DNA of 64,000 nucleotides from Lewinellaceae bacterium (GTDB lineage: Bacteria; Bacteroidota; Bacteroidia; Chitinophagales; Saprospiraceae), in assembly GCA_020636045.1 (NCBI GenBank), contig JACJYP010000009.1, forward strand, positions 62,001 through 126,000, given 5' to 3'. Shown here piece after piece: positions 16,093-24,881 of this stretch (the stretch's first letter is position 1; each line of letters opens with the position of its first letter). Both the position numbers and the translations under genes were made by a program. Below the pieces are notes generated by a model. The model saw only the letters and a program-made list of their open reading frames with translations, had not been told where the DNA came from and ran no database searches.

Positions 16093-18183
16093 TTATTTCA
16101 GGTCAAGTTTCGAAAATTCCTTGATCCGCCGGAGGTAATGTTCGATGATGATACTGCCCCGGTAAATACCCGAACGGTTGGAAGGCATGCGTTTTTGGCG
16201 ATCGATCATTTCCGACACCTCAAATCGCTTGCGCACCGTTTTTCTGAAATTGCTGTAAAAAGAAACATGCGCCAGCACAATTGCCCAGATGGCCCTGAAC
16301 TGGCCTTTCAGGGCAAAGCGCACGCCCGCGAGGCCGTCGAGCAGGAAACGCGCGGGGATCAGCCAGATCAGTTTGCGCGCGGGTTCGTTTTTCAGCAGGG
16401 AATACAGGCTGTTGCGGAAGTTGAGTAGCACCTTGCGCGGGCTTTCGTACTCGAGGGTGCCGCCGCCGAGGTGGTACACGACCGACTGGGGAATGCACCA
16501 GACCGAATAGCCGGCCCGTTTCAGGCGCCAGCACAGGTCGATTTCTTCATTGTGTGCAAAATAATCGCCGTCGAAGCCACCGAAGCCGTGGTACAATTCC
16601 GCGCGGATAAAAAAAGCCGCCCCGGCTGCCCAAAAGCACTCTTCGGGGTCATCGTATTGTCCCGTATCTTCTTCCCGGTGGTGAAAAACACGGCCCCTGC
16701 AGAACGGGTATCCCAGCGCATCGATCCATCCGCCGGCTGCGCCGGCGTATTCGAAGCGTGTTTTTTGTCGCCAGGCCAGGATTTTGGGCTGTGCAATGGC
16801 GATGCCGCGATCGCGCTCCATGGCAGCCAGCACGGGCTCCATCCATCCGGCAGTCACCTCCACGTCCGAGTTCAGGATCACGTAAATATCTGCTTTTACC
16901 TGCGCGAGTGCGCGGTTGTAGCCTTCGGCAAAGCCGTAATTGTGCGCCAGGTCGATGCGTACCACATCGGGATAGTGTTGCTCCAGGAAAGCAAGCGAAT
17001 CGTCGGGCGAGCCGTTATCGGCAACGACGATGCGCGCGCCGGGACTGTGCGCCACTACCGAAGGCAGGTATTGCTCGAGATGCCGGCGCGTGTTGTAGTT
17101 CAGGATCACGACAGCGACGGATGGCGCCTGCAGGTCGTCGGATGCCGTCATCACATCCGCTTCCGTAGCCCGCGCGCTTTCGCCCGACACCTGTGGCGGA
17201 AAGGCTGCTGTACCTGCATCCCGTTCGTAAACCTGCAACCGGCCCACGATCTCGGCTTTATCGGCCTCGATCTGTTGCTTCAGCGCCTCCAGATCCTCCA
17301 TTTTTTTGTCGGGACGGATAAAATCAAGCACTTCAACCTGCATTTCGCGCCCGTACAGGTCGCCCTCGAAGTCAAGCAGGTTGATCTCTATTGAGGGAGA
17401 GCCGCCGTCGTCAAGCGTCGGGCGGCTGCCGATATACAGCATGGCTCCGTAGACCTCGTATTTCCCGTTAGCGGAATCGGGCGATGCCAGCCGCGCCCGC
17501 GCTGCGTATATCCCCTGCGGCAGGGTCAGTTTAAAAGGGTCCTGGATCTCGATATTGGCCGTGGGGAAACCGATGGTGCGGCCGATCATGCGTCCCGACA
17601 CCACTTTCCCGGTAAAGAAGAAAGGATAACCCAGCAGCCGGTTGGCCAGCGCCACATCGGACGCATCGAGCGCCCTTCTGATCTTGGAAGAACTCACGGC
17701 GATCTCGTCCACTTCCTGCGCCGGTATTTCGATCACTTCAAAACCGGCGGCCTGTTCGTATTTTTTCAGAAAAGAAATATCGCCTTCCCGGTTAGAGCCG
17801 AAACGGTGGTCGTAACCGATCACGATATAACGCGGTGAAAAAGCGCGGATCAGAAAGTCTTCCACATATCGCGAAGCCTCCTGCCGGGCAAACTCGAGGG
17901 AAAAGGGCACCACCACCACATTGTCGATACCACAGGATGCCAGCAGCGATATTTTTTCGGCCGTCGTACTGAGCAGTTTGAATGATCTGTCGTGGGGCTG
18001 CAATACCGTGCGGGGATGCGGATCGAAGGTAATGACCACGCTTTCGCCGCCGCATTCGCGAGCCAGCGATTGCACTTTTTCGAGGATCCGCCTGTGCCCG
18101 GTGTGCACGCCATCGAAAGATCCGATGGTCAGCACGGCGCGATTAAACGACGGCAATGCATTCAAATCGGTAAAAACACGCAT
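16093..18183 (-). CDS. ribF: RibF-type riboflavin kinase/FAD synthetase fused to a GT2 glycosyltransferase
   Basis: One uninterrupted 696-codon frame with two complete enzymes. Residues 1-320 are RibF: TIGSFDGVHTGH, TFDPHPR, GYDHRFGSNREGD and SSSKIRRAL (FAD synthetase), then GRTIGFPTANI and SIEINLLDFEGDLYG (flavokinase). Residues 321-354 are a low-complexity linker. Residues 355 to about 620 are a GT-A transferase of the rhamnosyltransferase type: VAVVILNYNT, LNSDVEV (D440) and HNEEIDLCWR, with a hydrophobic C-terminal part. The linker was translated by hand and contains no stop. An internal ATG (complement 17149-17151, residue 345) could start the transferase separately. A perfect -7 box ends 8 bases before the ATG, implying a very short leader or leaderless mRNA. 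Confidence 0.88.
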   Translation of the reverse strand: MRVFTDLNALPSFNRAVLTIGSFDGVHTGHRRILEKVQSLARECGGESVVITFDPHPRTVLQPHDRSFKLLSTTAEKISLLASCGIDNVVVVPFSLEFARQEASRYVEDFLIRAFSPRYIVIGYDHRFGSNREGDISFLKKYEQAAGFEVIEIPAQEVDEIAVSSSKIRRALDASDVALANRLLGYPFFFTGKVVSGRMIGRTIGFPTANIEIQDPFKLTLPQGIYAARARLASPDSANGKYEVYGAMLYIGSRPTLDDGGSPSIEINLLDFEGDLYGREMQVEVLDFIRPDKKMEDLEALKQQIEADKAEIVGRLQVYERDAGTAAFPPQVSGESARATEADVMTASDDLQAPSVAVVILNYNTRRHLEQYLPSVVAHSPGARIVVADNGSPDDSLAFLEQHYPDVVRIDLAHNYGFAEGYNRALAQVKADIYVILNSDVEVTAGWMEPVLAAMERDRGIAIAQPKILAWRQKTRFEYAGAAGGWIDALGYPFCRGRVFHHREEDTGQYDDPEECFWAAGAAFFIRAELYHGFGGFDGDYFAHNEEIDLCWRLKRAGYSVWCIPQSVVYHLGGGTLEYESPRKVLLNFRNSLYSLLKNEPARKLIWLIPARFLLDGLAGVRFALKGQFRAIWAIVLAHVSFYSNFRKTVRKRFEVSEMIDRQKRMPSNRSGIYRGSIIIEHYLRRIKEFSKLDLK

Positions 18184-18191
18184 AAGACGCG

Positions 18192-18199
18192 CAAAGATA
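18192..18199 (-). promoter_or_regulatory. predicted -7 box (TATCTTTG) for the RibF fusion gene
   Basis: The minus strand reads TATCTTTG, the best form of the Bacteroidota -7 element. It ends only 8 bases before the ATG at 18183. Transcription starting 5-8 bases downstream would begin at or next to the start codon. Confidence 0.55.
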
Positions 18200-18234
18200 G
18201 AATTTGGGAGCAGGGATTACGCGTTCTCTGAAAT

Positions 18235-19803
18235 CTAGTGCGCGACGATCATTTTTTGCGTCGATGCCCCGCCCTGCCAGCGCAGACGGGCAAAATACAT
18301 ACCAGCCTGCAGCGGCGGCGTATTTACAAATTGAGCAGGTGCAGTCAATTCGAGCGGATGGCTCATCAGCAAGGCGCCTTTTGCATCGAACAGGTCCAGC
18401 CAGGCTTCCTTCACCGGGCATTCAGGGGCCGATATTGCGATCCGGCCCTCCTCGTAACGAACGGCACACCGGTATTCGCCGGGTTGCTGCGTGCTTACCA
18501 AAAAACTGAAATCAGTTGTCGCCCAGTCACCGTGTATGATCCCCGCCAGTTTGGCCGCAGCAGCAGCCGTTGCCTTCGCGATATTCGACATAAAAGTGAA
18601 GTTCAGTTTGCCCAGTGTGTCTTGCGGCTTATGGTAACAGTCGTTGCGAAAATCGGCGCCGTCCACCAGCATCAGCGCTTTCCGGCCGGTCAGCCAGAAC
18701 GGCGCGTGGTCGCTGCGCAACAGGTCTGGTGCGATCTGTCCGGTGCCGGGCACTACCAGCGTGATCACTTTCAACCCAGGCACATATTGCTGCGCTGCGG
18801 TATCGAACATTGCGGCGAGTTCGGCGGAGTTTGCATTTCCTACATTGGTCAGAAAATCGCCGCGGTATGAATTGGCGGCAATCTCGGCGGTGGCGTCCGG
18901 GAACAGCAGGTCGAATCCGGCCGGCAATTCCTGGCTGTTCGGCTGCTCGGTATAGTAGCCGATCATTTCGAAGTTGAATACGCCCGCGATCTCTTCGCCG
19001 GGGGCGATCCCGTTCTGTATGTACGCTGTGCTTCCTTTCACACCGTCTTCTTCCATATCGAAACCGATAAACCGCAGCGTTTTATTCATGGGATAACGGC
19101 TGAGCACCTGTGCGACTTCCATCATGCCGATCGTGCCGCTGCCGTTGTCATCGGCGCCGGGAGAATTGGTGACGGTGTCGTAATGCGCATCCACGATCAC
19201 CACTTCCGCACCCGCAGAAACACCCGCGGAAGTGCCGACAATGTTGAATCCGGTTGCCCCGCCATATTGAAAACTGTGGTCCTGCACCGGCAGGCCGAGT
19301 GCGGAAAAATGCCCGCGGATGGAATCTCGAACCTCATTCAGGTGCGTCGCCCCCGTGACCCGGTGGCGGATGCCCTGCACGAATTCAAGCCGGTTGCGCA
19401 TTCTGGTGCTGTCCACTTCATCCACGATGGCCTGCAGGTCGGGGTCATGAAGATCGTCGGCGACCAGGCGAACGGTGTATGTGACCGGCATGGCGGCCAG
19501 TGCCGTGATGTCGGTCGCAATAAAATGGTTCGTCCCCGGAGAAACCGGATATCCTATACTGCCCGTCGGCAGCAGGAAATTCGATACGGCATAGGTCTTT
19601 CCGGCGTCGTCTGAAATTTGCATGCTGATATTCAGATCCTCGTTTTCAGCGTCAAAAACATCATACTGGAGGGTCAGGATCAGCATATTGTCGATCCACT
19701 CGGTAGAAGCAGTGAGGTTGCTGATGACCGGCGCCTGGTTTTGGGCGGTGAGTACGGAAAGCGAAAGAAAAAAGAGGAAAACAGCGTGGAAGAGGTGTCG
19801 CAT
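18235..19803 (-). CDS. secreted M28-type zinc aminopeptidase with T9SS-type tail
   Basis: A 522-residue secreted peptidase. A signal peptide (MRHLFHAVFLFFLSLSVLTAQ) is followed by an Ig-like region (about 22-120) and an M28 catalytic domain. Its metal-binding features include VDAHYDT, ADDNGSGT, DMEEDG and the late LLRSDHAPFW and DCYHKPQDT. The last 80 residues (VRYEEGRIAISAPECP to GMYFARLRWQGGASTQKMIVAH) look like a T9SS type A sorting domain. The ATG at 19803 is chosen for the signal peptide; the frame is open 26 codons upstream. It is probably exported to the surface to release N-terminal amino acids from peptides. Confidence 0.88.
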   Translation of the reverse strand: MRHLFHAVFLFFLSLSVLTAQNQAPVISNLTASTEWIDNMLILTLQYDVFDAENEDLNISMQISDDAGKTYAVSNFLLPTGSIGYPVSPGTNHFIATDITALAAMPVTYTVRLVADDLHDPDLQAIVDEVDSTRMRNRLEFVQGIRHRVTGATHLNEVRDSIRGHFSALGLPVQDHSFQYGGATGFNIVGTSAGVSAGAEVVIVDAHYDTVTNSPGADDNGSGTIGMMEVAQVLSRYPMNKTLRFIGFDMEEDGVKGSTAYIQNGIAPGEEIAGVFNFEMIGYYTEQPNSQELPAGFDLLFPDATAEIAANSYRGDFLTNVGNANSAELAAMFDTAAQQYVPGLKVITLVVPGTGQIAPDLLRSDHAPFWLTGRKALMLVDGADFRNDCYHKPQDTLGKLNFTFMSNIAKATAAAAAKLAGIIHGDWATTDFSFLVSTQQPGEYRCAVRYEEGRIAISAPECPVKEAWLDLFDAKGALLMSHPLELTAPAQFVNTPPLQAGMYFARLRWQGGASTQKMIVAH

Positions 19804-20018
19804 GGTCGTGATGATTGGTTTGGAAATCCAAAAATACAAAAGGCACGCTGCGAGCGTGCCCATTGCAACAAACAAAACCAACTAAAAAACCTGCTTTTTT
19901 ACTTTTCGATCGCCGCCTGAACTTGCTTCCGGCCCGGCGAAAGGGCGCGTTTCAAACGACAACCGCATAAAAAACGGGGCCATGCTGCCAAACGCTGCCA
20001 GGCCTGGAAAATATTTTC

Positions 20019-20063
20019 AAAAAAAGTTCGGGGCCGCCTCTCCGGAAAGAGAAACGGCCCCGA
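20019..20063 (-). terminator. intrinsic terminator of the PorE-like gene
   Basis: On the minus strand a perfect 9-bp stem (TCGGGGCCG at 20028-20036 with CGGCCCCGA at 20055-20063), with an extra inner TCTC/GAGA pair, is followed after GAAC by seven Ts (20019-20025). Confidence 0.8.
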
Positions 20064-20085
20064 TATGTTATTCGTAACAGGCGTT

Positions 20086-23000
20086 TTATTTTATCCTGGA
20101 CACATCGCCATCCTGCTGTTTGACGATGTAGGCATCCGGGAATCCGTTGTTCCGGACTTTCGCCCAATCGGACTCGGCGCCGGCAGAAGTCGTATACGCG
20201 CCCAGCATGATCGCCGTCATCGACGAGTTTTTGATGGGCCATTTTTCGATGGACCCGTCCACGCCGGCGCCCTCCAGAACACCGCCGTCGAAGCGGGCGG
20301 GATCGGACAAAGCGCACAGGCGGATGTAGTATTTGGTACCGCTCGTTTGCGTGCTGGCAGTCGTAGTCGTAGTGGCGGCGCCTTTGTTCTCCCATTTGGA
20401 GCGGCTGGCCGTCGGCTCGACCGGTGTGGAATAGGTGGCCGGCGCCGCTATGGGTGCGACGACAAACGGCTTCAGGCTCTCGTCGCTCGATTTTTCCGTG
20501 ACAATGATCGCATCGGAGAAGCCGCGTTTCACCGCTTCCGCCTGTGCCGCTTCGGCGTCGGCGTAGTTGGGCCACACACCGAGCCGCATTTTCAAAGAGC
20601 CGTTCTTCGATTTGCTGTACACATTGCCGACATCCGACAGGGAAGCGTAATCGCTGATAGAGATCGGGTTGTCGGGCGAAAAGGAGCCCAGTTGCACGGC
20701 ATAGATGATATCGGAATTGGTGGTCGCCGTTGACGCCGGCACCGATTTGGCGGTGTTTGTGCTGTACTGCGCCGGCGCAGCAGCAACGGGCGCAGCAGCG
20801 CCACCGATCACCAGGCTTTTATCGGCGCCGCGCTCTTCCACGATGAAAGCGCCTTTGTAACGGGAGTCCTTGTTCACCTCTTTCAGTTTGCTCACGGCCT
20901 CTTCCTTCGTGGGGTAGATCCCGAGCCGAACCTTGTTCAGGTTATCTTCGGACTTCGCGTACAGGTTCCCGTGCGTAGCCAGCGACTCATATTTCTGGGT
21001 ATTGGCCCCCGTCAGGCTTTCCGGCGTAGCGGCCAGTTGAATGGAATAGCCGTTGAACTCGGGCAACGGATCGGGCTGTTGCACCGGGATCAGTGTGGTG
21101 GTAGGCTTGCTGGTCGACGGTACGGTCGTGATGCCGTATTGCGCGGGAGCAGCATCCGCAATGAGGTTATTGGGCTGGCTGGTAGTCGAACGGCTGGAAT
21201 AGGAGCCGGTAAACGCCTGCTCAAGCAGCACATCATCCAGGGTGTAGTTATTGGCGACGGTACCGGGGCGCACTTTCAGTTTAGCCACTTTGTACCCGTC
21301 ACTGGAATACTCGATATCATAAGTATTGAGCGGCGTGAGCATCAGGGCGTACTGCCCGTTGACGTCCGTTGAGGTCTGGATGATCTTGCCGGCATCCTTG
21401 AATTCGACGATGGCGCCATACAGGGGCTGCCGGGTTCGCGAATCTACCACGCGTCCGACAAATTCCTGCCGCTTGTCGATGCCGACCGCCACGCTGATAT
21501 TGTGCGCGCCGAATTCCCTGACATCCACCCGTGTCGTTTCGTATCCGCTCTTGCTCAGTTCGATCACACAATCGACCGGCTTGGTGAGGGCGGAGAAGTA
21601 ATATTTGCCGTCCAGGTCGGTTTGCCCCCGCTCGCGGTTGCATTCCGAAAAGTCGACGAGCACGCCGGGCAACGGCTTTCCGTAGTTGTCGTAAACGTAC
21701 AGCACGTAGTTTTTGATGGAAAAATCATTGGTCGTGCTGTATGTCTGGGGCGATAACGCGCTTTCGGCAGCCGCTATGGAGCGCGGCGGAGTGGTATTCA
21801 GCGGCGCGATGATCGCCGCCGTATTCTGGTTTATCACCTGCCAGATGTCCTCGTTGCCGCGACCGCCGGGGCGGTTGCTGGTCATGTAACCGATATTTTG
21901 CTCGGTATTGTAAATAAAGCCGTAATCGTCGAAAGAACTGTTGATGCCGGGTCCGAGGTGGTAAATATTCGAAATGGCATCCTTGCCCAGTTCCGCGCGG
22001 AAAACATCCAGGCCTCCGAGCCCGCTGTGCCAGTCGGAAGAGAAATACAGGTCCTTGCCATCGTAATAGGGCGTCACTTCGTTGCCGGGCGAATTGAGCG
22101 GAGCGCCGAGGTTGCGCGGGGTGCTCCATTCGCCGTTTACGAGGTTGGACACGTACAGGTCCCAGCCTTTTCCGCCCGTCGTGCTGCTCGGGTTGTTGGA
22201 AGCAAAGATCAGGGTAGTACCGTTGGGCGAAAGGCTTGGAAAGCCGGTGGCGTAGTCGGAGCCGTTGTAGGGGAATGCTTTTACATTCACCCACTCGCCG
22301 TTCACCACATCCGCGGTGTAGAGGCTCATGTTGACCCCTTTTTCGGCGATCTGCCGGGTGCCGTTGATAAAATTATTGCGGCAAAAAGCCACCCTTTTTC
22401 CGTCGGCGGAATAACTCACCGGGCCTTCGTTGTAAGTATTCTGCAGGTCGTTGCGCAGAAACGTTGGCTTTTGAAGGTAGTTGTTTTCCGGGTTGCGCTG
22501 CGTAATAAACAGTTGATTGTACGCGCTGCCCGACCAGTCGGACGCCGATTGCGACTGCGCTTTTCTGACAATGTCGGTCCGGGCGGAGCTGTACACCACT
22601 CGGTTGATCAGAAAAGAGGGCCCGAAATCGGCCGCTGCGGTATTCAGCGGTTCGTTCCTTGCGACGAAAAGAGGCGCTTGTTTGGCCGTTTTTTCGGCAT
22701 AGTCGCACATATCGGCATAGTGGCGACCGGGTTCCTGGGTTTCGTTGTTCATGGCGGCATATTCCAGAAATTGCCGCTTGGCGAGTGCGTAATCGCCTTT
22801 CATCATCAGTGCTTTGCCGTAGCGCATTTGCACATCCGAGTCGGGGCGCCGAAGTTGCACCGCTCGCGCGTACCAGCTGAGTGATTCTTCCGGTTTGTTC
22901 AGTTGAAAATAACAATCAGCCACCCTGGCCAGGGCGTGCGCATTGTTCGGATCTTTTTCCAGTACCTGGGAGTAGGTTTTCAGGGCGAGGTTGTAGGCAT

Positions 23001-23121
23001 ACAAGTCGAATTGTTTATCGGCTCGCTGGAGGTCTTCCGTTGTGGAAGTTTGGGCTAAAAGCCAGTTGGCGGCGCACAAAAACGCCAGTACCAACCACCC
23101 TGCACGAGAAGTCGTGTTCAT
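20086..23121 (-). CDS. PorE-like TPR/beta-propeller protein with three SPOR-like C-terminal modules
   Basis: A 1011-residue envelope protein. The signal peptide ends near LLAQ (residue 24). Residues 25-140 are TPR-like (ALARVADCYFQLNKPEESLSW). Residues 160-430 form a PD40/WD40-type propeller (FPSLSPNGTTLIFASN, DLYFSSDWHSGLGGLDVF, IGYMTSNRPGGRGNEDIW). Residues 470-550 and 553-632 are two carboxypeptidase-regulatory-like domains. This order matches PorE, the T9SS component, which normally ends in an OmpA domain. Here the end consists of three SPOR-like modules (690-765, 805-878, 930-1003), each with YxIQL/YAVQLGS and VRLGIYP/MRLGVWP strands, separated by Thr/Ala-rich linkers. A peptidoglycan-binding role is inferred. 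A terminator follows. Confidence 0.75.
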   Translation of the reverse strand: MNTTSRAGWLVLAFLCAANWLLAQTSTTEDLQRADKQFDLYAYNLALKTYSQVLEKDPNNAHALARVADCYFQLNKPEESLSWYARAVQLRRPDSDVQMRYGKALMMKGDYALAKRQFLEYAAMNNETQEPGRHYADMCDYAEKTAKQAPLFVARNEPLNTAAADFGPSFLINRVVYSSARTDIVRKAQSQSASDWSGSAYNQLFITQRNPENNYLQKPTFLRNDLQNTYNEGPVSYSADGKRVAFCRNNFINGTRQIAEKGVNMSLYTADVVNGEWVNVKAFPYNGSDYATGFPSLSPNGTTLIFASNNPSSTTGGKGWDLYVSNLVNGEWSTPRNLGAPLNSPGNEVTPYYDGKDLYFSSDWHSGLGGLDVFRAELGKDAISNIYHLGPGINSSFDDYGFIYNTEQNIGYMTSNRPGGRGNEDIWQVINQNTAAIIAPLNTTPPRSIAAAESALSPQTYSTTNDFSIKNYVLYVYDNYGKPLPGVLVDFSECNRERGQTDLDGKYYFSALTKPVDCVIELSKSGYETTRVDVREFGAHNISVAVGIDKRQEFVGRVVDSRTRQPLYGAIVEFKDAGKIIQTSTDVNGQYALMLTPLNTYDIEYSSDGYKVAKLKVRPGTVANNYTLDDVLLEQAFTGSYSSRSTTSQPNNLIADAAPAQYGITTVPSTSKPTTTLIPVQQPDPLPEFNGYSIQLAATPESLTGANTQKYESLATHGNLYAKSEDNLNKVRLGIYPTKEEAVSKLKEVNKDSRYKGAFIVEERGADKSLVIGGAAAPVAAAPAQYSTNTAKSVPASTATTNSDIIYAVQLGSFSPDNPISISDYASLSDVGNVYSKSKNGSLKMRLGVWPNYADAEAAQAEAVKRGFSDAIIVTEKSSDESLKPFVVAPIAAPATYSTPVEPTASRSKWENKGAATTTTTASTQTSGTKYYIRLCALSDPARFDGGVLEGAGVDGSIEKWPIKNSSMTAIMLGAYTTSAGAESDWAKVRNNGFPDAYIVKQQDGDVSRIK

Positions 23122-23293
23122 AGCAGTATGGTTTTTAAAAAATAATTACTGTTTGTGATGAACGTCAAGTGCCGCCGGATTTAAGAGAAAAAATACGGAG
23201 GTCACCCTAAGTCAATGGCAAAACGGATATAAAAACATCCTTATTGCCATACTTAGCATAGCGGAGAGACTATCTTTTGAGAGAGGGACGGCA

Positions 23294-23301
23294 CAAAAGT
23301 A
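23294..23301 (-). promoter_or_regulatory. predicted -7 box (TACTTTTG) for the PorE-like gene
   Basis: The minus strand reads TACTTTTG, fitting TAnnTTTG. It lies just downstream of the previous gene's terminator, so the PorE-like gene would have its own transcript with a leader of about 165 bases. That leader contains an imperfect hairpin (TGGCAA...TTGCCA). Confidence 0.4.
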
Positions 23302-23355
23302 ATCAGTTCTGCAATACGGCGCTACTGCTTTTTGCCTTGATTTTCAGGAAGAAAT

Positions 23356-23396
23356 AAAAAAACCGGGAAACGTCGGTCCTGCGACGCTTCCCGGTT
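23356..23396 (-). terminator. intrinsic terminator of the TPR membrane protein gene
   Basis: A 15-bp stem with one mismatch (23361-23375 with 23382-23396, AACCGGGAA...TTCCCGGTT) and a 6-base loop. On the minus strand it is followed by a run of Ts (23356-23362). Confidence 0.85.
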
Positions 23397-23418
23397 GGGT
23401 TGCCGGATGGCAGTGAAA

Positions 23419-24114
23419 TCACTTCGCTGCGCCGGCGCGGTAGATGTATTTTTCAACCTCCCGCCAGTCGGCAGAGGTGGGATTGGGGTAGTCGCGGTGC
23501 AGGCGTTCGTAGGCCTTGAGGGCAGCGTCTTTATTGCCCTGATACTCGTTGAGCATACCCAGTTTTTTCAGGTAATATCCGGCGAGCAGTTTGTTTTCAG
23601 TAGCAGATGCCGCCTTTTCGTAGTAGTTGAGGGCCTTGTCGTATTCCCCTTTTTCAGCGTAACAATCGCCCAGGGTACCGTTCTTCATGGCCGGCATCAG
23701 CGATCCTTCCGCCGAATAATCGTCGAGGTGTTTGATGGCATTGTCAAATTCTCCGAGTTGCAGGTAGCAAATGCCTGCGTAGTACTGCGCGCTGTTGCCG
23801 GCGGGCGTACCGCTGTATTTATCGGCCAGCGCGACGAAGCCGTCGAAGCCGCCGCCGGGATTATCGAGCGCCAGGCGGAATGAATCGCGTTCGAATTGAC
23901 GCTGCGCGTGCCACATGGCTGCCACCGCTTCTTTTTGTTTGGGCGCCATGATCATGTTTTTGTAGAGCCACCAGCCGCCGAGGGCCAGCACGATGGCGCC
24001 GACCACATAGAGGACAAGATTAGGGTTAGATTCCCAAATGGGGCGGGAGGGTGCGCGTTCCACTTCCTGATTGACCGCTTCTTCTGCCACTTGAGAGCCT
24101 TTACGTTTTGCCAT
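23419..24114 (-). CDS. membrane-anchored tetratricopeptide repeat protein (YfgM-like)
   Basis: A 231-residue protein with a short cytoplasmic N terminus (MAKRKGSQVAEEAVNQEVE), one transmembrane helix at about 32-51 (NLVLYVVGAIVLALGGWWLY) and a periplasmic or extracytoplasmic TPR domain. The TPR units are visible as AQYYAGICYLQLGEFDNAIKH, NGTLGDCYAEKGEYDKALNYYE and AGYYLKKLGMLNEYQGNKDAALKAYERL. The topology matches the YfgM/TPR_21 group that works with the SecYEG-associated chaperone network, though that function is inferred. A TACTTTTG box lies about 52 bases before the start and a strong terminator follows, so it looks monocistronic. Confidence 0.85.
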   Translation of the reverse strand: MAKRKGSQVAEEAVNQEVERAPSRPIWESNPNLVLYVVGAIVLALGGWWLYKNMIMAPKQKEAVAAMWHAQRQFERDSFRLALDNPGGGFDGFVALADKYSGTPAGNSAQYYAGICYLQLGEFDNAIKHLDDYSAEGSLMPAMKNGTLGDCYAEKGEYDKALNYYEKAASATENKLLAGYYLKKLGMLNEYQGNKDAALKAYERLHRDYPNPTSADWREVEKYIYRAGAAK

Positions 24115-24165
24115 TGTTCAGTTCAAGAATTAACAGGTTTACACTATCCTTTTCAAAAAGGCGGG

Positions 24166-24173
24166 CAAAAGTA
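24166..24173 (-). promoter_or_regulatory. predicted -7 box (TACTTTTG) for the TPR protein gene
   Basis: The minus strand reads TACTTTTG, 52 bases before the ATG at 24114, predicting a leader of about 45 bases. The -33 element is not clear. Confidence 0.4.
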
Positions 24174-24261
24174 CGGAAAGTTTGGCATTGCGAGGAAAGC
24201 GTCGGGAAAAATTGTTTTTCGTTGTTGAGGCATAAACCTGCTGCGCGGTATGAATGCCAAT

Positions 24262-24468
24262 TCACGCTACCTGGTGCCATCCCAGTTTTTCAAAGATCTC
24301 CTGTTGCTTTTCGGGGCATATCAACCCGCGGGGTGTATTGATATTGGCCTCCTTGAGGCGGCGCTGGAAAGTACGCAGGCTGTACCCCATCGCATAGGCA
24401 AGTTCTTTTTTGTAGCGGGCTTTGGTTTGAAGTTTCCGGGGAGAGCCGTAGAGTTCCTGTTTCAACAT
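24262..24468 (-). CDS. small HTH-like protein
   Basis: A 68-residue basic protein. The segment KKELAYAMGYSLRTFQRRLKEANI has the pattern of a helix-turn-helix: a first helix, a GYS turn, and a recognition helix rich in Arg and Lys. The tail PRGLICPEKQQEIFEKLGW forms another predicted helix. Lack of a signal peptide and high charge suggest a cytoplasmic nucleic-acid-binding protein. No named family is recognised, and codon usage is acceptable for the region. The function is inferred only from the motif. Confidence 0.5.
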   Translation of the reverse strand: MLKQELYGSPRKLQTKARYKKELAYAMGYSLRTFQRRLKEANINTPRGLICPEKQQEIFEKLGWHQVA

Positions 24469-24881
24469 ATCAGCGTATTTTTTGAGTTCGGATCATGTCG
24501 GTGAAGCAGGTTTCGGAAGGCTATATCTCCAACTGCCGTGCAAATTCGGGCGGAGGGTGTATCCCGGCAGTTTTGTATTACAAATTTGGCCTGATTGAGC
24601 GGGACGGTTCAACTACACTTTTTTCCAATTTTCCGGAGTCGGGATTGGCGCCGGCATTGCCATTCCCACAATTTTCTCTTTCTCAATAAATTATGTACTG
24701 CATGCTCTTTTCAAAAATGTGTTGCGTTTATATCACTTGCAATAAAAAACACATAAGTGTGACCGATTTAGTGATAAGTGTGTACAAGTACATGTAAAAA
24801 ATGCCCGAAACCTCTGCGGAATCGGGCATTCTGGAAGACCGGGTAGTTGGAAACGGCCGGTTCACTATATTTTAAAAGATA
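24469..24881. other. intergenic region, nothing coding seen
   Basis: About 410 bases between two minus-strand genes. It holds the terminator of the nucleotidase gene at 24796-24829 and an AT-rich stretch with the repeated word ATAAGTGTG (near 24749 and 24774). No start-proximal promoter of consensus quality was identified for the small HTH gene. Confidence 0.6.
24796..24829 (-). terminator. intrinsic terminator of the 5'-nucleotidase-family gene
   Basis: On the minus strand ATGCCCGA (24822-24829) pairs with TCGGGCAT (24801-24808) around a 13-base loop, followed by a run of Ts (24796-24801). Confidence 0.75.
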
